Part shown: one piece after another, positions 61,757 to 64,000 of the stretch
Layout of the letters: the number at the start of each line of letters is the position of its first letter
Numbering within the stretch: the stretch's first letter is position 1
NCBI RefSeq assembly: GCF_003614925.1
Contig: NZ_QYLP01000101.1
Coordinates: 62,001-126,000, forward strand
Length of the DNA stretch: 64,000 nt
Direction of reading: 5' to 3'
Origin: Arthrobacter celericrescens
GTDB taxonomy: Bacteria; Actinomycetota; Actinomycetes; Actinomycetales; Micrococcaceae
Translations under genes and position numbers: made by a program
The notes under the pieces: generated by a model
Databases searched by the model: none
Seen by the model: the letters and a program-made list of their open reading frames with translations, nothing else
Told to the model about the DNA's origin: nothing

Positions 61757-62620
61757 CTACAGGGAAGGCTGGACCCCGAACGCCACGGCCAGCTTCATGA
61801 TCTTCTCCGCACGGCCAAGGCGCGGCAGGTCGGAGCCGTCACGGATGACGCGCCCGTTGGCTTCGAAGTCGTTCATGAAGTCGGTGGCCCAGGCGACGTC
61901 CGACGGCGTGGGGCTGATGACTTCGTTGATGACGGCGGTCTGGTCAATGGCCAGGCACAGCTTGCCGGTCATGCCCATGGTTACCGTGATGCCCGTCTGC
62001 TCGCGCAGGATGGGGTGGTTGGTGCCGACCGTGGGGCCGTCGATAGGGCCCGGCAGGTTGCCCACGCGGCTGGCGACGACGAGCTTGGCGCGCGGGTACG
62101 CCATGGCTTCCGGGGTGGCTGCCATGCCGGTGTCGCGGCGGAAGTCGCCCGATCCGAAAGCGAGGCGGAAGCAGCCCTGGCCCTTGGCGATGTGGTTTGC
62201 TTCCTCGATGCCGACGGCGGATTCCACCAGGGCGATCACGGGGGTCTTGCCGTCCATGCGGTGGAAGGACTCTGTGACCTGGTCCGCGGACTCGGTCTTG
62301 GCCAGCATCACGCCGAGCAGGCCCGGGGTGCCGCGGAGGCCCGCGAGGTCGTCCGCCCAGAAGGGGCTGGTTGCATCGTTGATGCGGACCCATGCCTGGC
62401 CGCCGCCGGACAGCCAGTTCACCACGTTCTCGCGTGCGTGGTCCTTCTGGGAGGGGTCAACGGCGTCTTCGATGTCCAGGATGATGGCGTCAGCGCGCGA
62501 GCTGGCCGACTGGTCGAAAAGCTCCGTCTTCATGGCGTTCACGAGGAGCCAGGAGCGGGCAATGTCGGCGGGAATGCTGCGCGTGGGGCGCACGGATTCG
62601 GTGGTGATGCTGGACGTCAT
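61757..62620 (-). CDS. HpcH/HpaI aldolase (CitE-like) family protein
   Basis: 287 residues from the ATG at 62620. The Mg-binding acidic string is in IILDIEDAVDPSQKDHAREN, and LVESAVGI carries the second Glu. Family members cleave malyl-CoA, citramalyl-CoA or related thioesters; the substrate is not known. The start is leaderless in form: TACGGT, six bases, ATG. The DUF2797 gene follows in the same transcript. Confidence 0.86.
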   Translation of the reverse strand: MTSSITTESVRPTRSIPADIARSWLLVNAMKTELFDQSASSRADAIILDIEDAVDPSQKDHARENVVNWLSGGGQAWVRINDATSPFWADDLAGLRGTPGLLGVMLAKTESADQVTESFHRMDGKTPVIALVESAVGIEEANHIAKGQGCFRLAFGSGDFRRDTGMAATPEAMAYPRAKLVVASRVGNLPGPIDGPTVGTNHPILREQTGITVTMGMTGKLCLAIDQTAVINEVISPTPSDVAWATDFMNDFEANGRVIRDGSDLPRLGRAEKIMKLAVAFGVQPSL

Positions 62621-62724
62621 GCATCTACCGTATCCGCCCGGCGGGGGCAATGGCCAAGAAACGGCCGTCTATGTGATCTTCACTATGAACAAAATGAATA
62701 TGACCCCCGACGGCGGCCGGTTCC

Positions 62725-64000
62725 TCAGTTGGAGCCTTCACCTTGCGCCGCGGACAGGACGGCGTTGAGCTTTCCGAGGCCGGGTTCTTCTCCGGGGCTG
62801 CTTTCCGTCCGGGCCAGGTCGTCCTTGAGGGCCTGCTCCAGCAGGTTCTGCGAGAGCATCGAAAGGGTCCAGCCGAGCGGCGGATCGACGGCGGGCTTGC
62901 TTTTCGCGGCGACCACCACAGTGTGGGCGCCGCCCAAGGCGTCCAAGACCACCCTGCTTGCCACATCGCACTCCGTGCTGAGGCAGACGTCGGCCGACTG
63001 GCCCAGCCGCTGCAGCCAGGCCCCGGCTTCGACCTGGTTCGCCTTCGCCTGGAGTCCGGCCAGGGGAACGGCAAGCTCCGCGACCGGCGCCGGCACCTTG
63101 GCTGCGATGTCCACGCCCGGCGAATTGCGGATGTAGACGAACACAGGAACCACGTAGGGGTGCCCGGGCGTGCCGGCGCCGGACCCGTTGTTGTGTTCCT
63201 GGACCACCTCCCGCAGGCCGCCCCAGACATCGGCGACCGTTCCGAGGCCGGAGCCCTCGGCGTACCCGCCGTCGATGGCCTGGAAGGCACCGGCCGGGGT
63301 GCAGCCGTCCTTTCCGGAGCCGTAGCGCATCCGTCCCGCCGGGGAGATGACGGGGAACCTGGCTGAGATCATCGCCGCGGTGGACCAGCGGAGGGCGGTG
63401 TCGCAGAAGCCGTTCGCCTCGTCGAGGAAGTCGATGGACACCGGCGGTCCGTCCTCCGAAAGGCACTCCGGGGCCGACCCCGGCTGCGCTCCCCCGGAGG
63501 CTGCAAGCTTCAACTGGCTGATGACCAGCTTGCACCCGGAGCCGGTGACCGTGGAATTGAGCAGGACAGCGCCGGCGGACCCCCGGGCTCCGGGGTCGAA
63601 GGGCCCGTTCAGGAGCGGCGCCTGGCGCTCCCATTCGTGTTCCATGAGGGCGGCGCGGTCGTGCCAGCCGAAATCGCCGCGGCTCCGGTTGGGGAGCAGC
63701 AGGCCGGTGCCTCCGGCGACGAGGTCCGGGACGAGGGCGCCTCCGACGCTGACGGAGAGCGCGTCCGGGGCCGCCACCGCACCCGCCGCGGTGGCCAGGT
63801 CCGTCCCTGCGCCGCCGCCCCGCGGAGCGTACTGCGTCACGAGCGCCAGCCCGAGCGATCCGCCACTGACGCCGCTGGACAGCAGGGTGGCGGCCTTGCC
63901 GCAGGTGGAGCCGGCCAGCGCCCCGAAGACCCTGGTGGTCCAGCTGGCGGCGCGGATTCCGCCTCCTTCGGCCGCGACCAGCAGCATGGGGCGCACGGTC
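62725..64000 (-). CDS. Patatin-like serine hydrolase, N-terminal end beyond the window
   Basis: At least 425 residues; the frame is open to the window edge. Patatin marks are visible near the edge: GGGIRA (oxyanion loop) and GVSGGS with the nucleophile Ser. IDGGY with the catalytic Asp lies in the middle. It would hydrolyse lipids or acyl esters. A GTG at 63996 is only where the frame crosses the edge, so the true start lies outside. Confidence 0.8.
   Translation of the reverse strand, partial: TVRPMLLVAAEGGGIRAASWTTRVFGALAGSTCGKAATLLSSGVSGGSLGLALVTQYAPRGGGAGTDLATAAGAVAAPDALSVSVGGALVPDLVAGGTGLLLPNRSRGDFGWHDRAALMEHEWERQAPLLNGPFDPGARGSAGAVLLNSTVTGSGCKLVISQLKLAASGGAQPGSAPECLSEDGPPVSIDFLDEANGFCDTALRWSTAAMISARFPVISPAGRMRYGSGKDGCTPAGAFQAIDGGYAEGSGLGTVADVWGGLREVVQEHNNGSGAGTPGHPYVVPVFVYIRNSPGVDIAAKVPAPVAELAVPLAGLQAKANQVEAGAWLQRLGQSADVCLSTECDVASRVVLDALGGAHTVVVAAKSKPAVDPPLGWTLSMLSQNLLEQALKDDLARTESSPGEEPGLGKLNAVLSAAQGEGSN

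Overview
The window is 64 kb of high-G+C actinobacterial chromosome, most likely from the Micrococcaceae (Arthrobacter/Pseudarthrobacter type). The reasons are strong G/C bias at third codon positions, mycothiol synthase (mshD), an actinobacterial GlnR, a WXG100 protein, a HadA/HadB-type dehydratase pair, the order tRNA-Trp-secE-nusG-rplK-rplA, and many genes with the TANNNT-N6-start layout of leaderless mRNAs. No insertion sequence, prophage, CRISPR array or rRNA gene was found.

Layout. 1-4.5 kb: the tail of a family 1 glycoside hydrolase, a 41-residue membrane peptide and a 1371-residue polytopic membrane protein. 4.6-25.6 kb: the information-processing block, almost all on the minus strand. 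It holds tuf, fusA, rpsG, rpsL, rpoC, rpoB, rplL, rplJ with an L10 leader, rplA, rplK, nusG, secE and tRNA-Trp. A plus-strand thiolase and Cys-tRNA(Pro) deacylase, and two tandem double-GNAT genes, interrupt it. 25.8-31.3 kb: an aminotransferase, then a divergent envelope-stress module (NarL-type regulator and PspC-fused histidine kinase facing PspC/toastrack proteins). 31.4-38.9 kb: phosphofructokinase, an acetyltransferase, an MFS exporter beside a PadR remnant truncated at both ends, an ankyrin protein, YgfZ, a flavodoxin-like reductase, nitrobindin and small membrane proteins. 39-47.9 kb: glnR, a candidate tRNA-like small RNA, mshD, ppk, a MutT1-type NUDIX/phosphatase, a membrane protein-GntR pair with its palindromic operator, thyA and folA.

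48.2-52.1 kb is the accessory island of the window, with visibly more A/T. It carries a WXG100-headed protein (candidate type VII secretion substrate), an unknown 215-residue protein and two related two-TM membrane proteins. These are followed by two broken paralogues of the same membrane proteins. I read it as a possible effector/immunity locus under decay, but no function is proven.

52.2-64 kb returns to core metabolism: asd, a winged-helix DNA-glycosylase-like protein, murB, an MFS gene with a MaoC/Had dehydratase pair, ArsR-SulP, a DUF2797 protein, a CitE-like lyase and a patatin-like hydrolase cut by the window edge.

The items most worth following are the tRNA-like RNA at 40033-40117, the WXG100/membrane-protein island with its decaying copies, the truncated PadR gene, and the repeated leaderless start layout, which also fixes several start codons.
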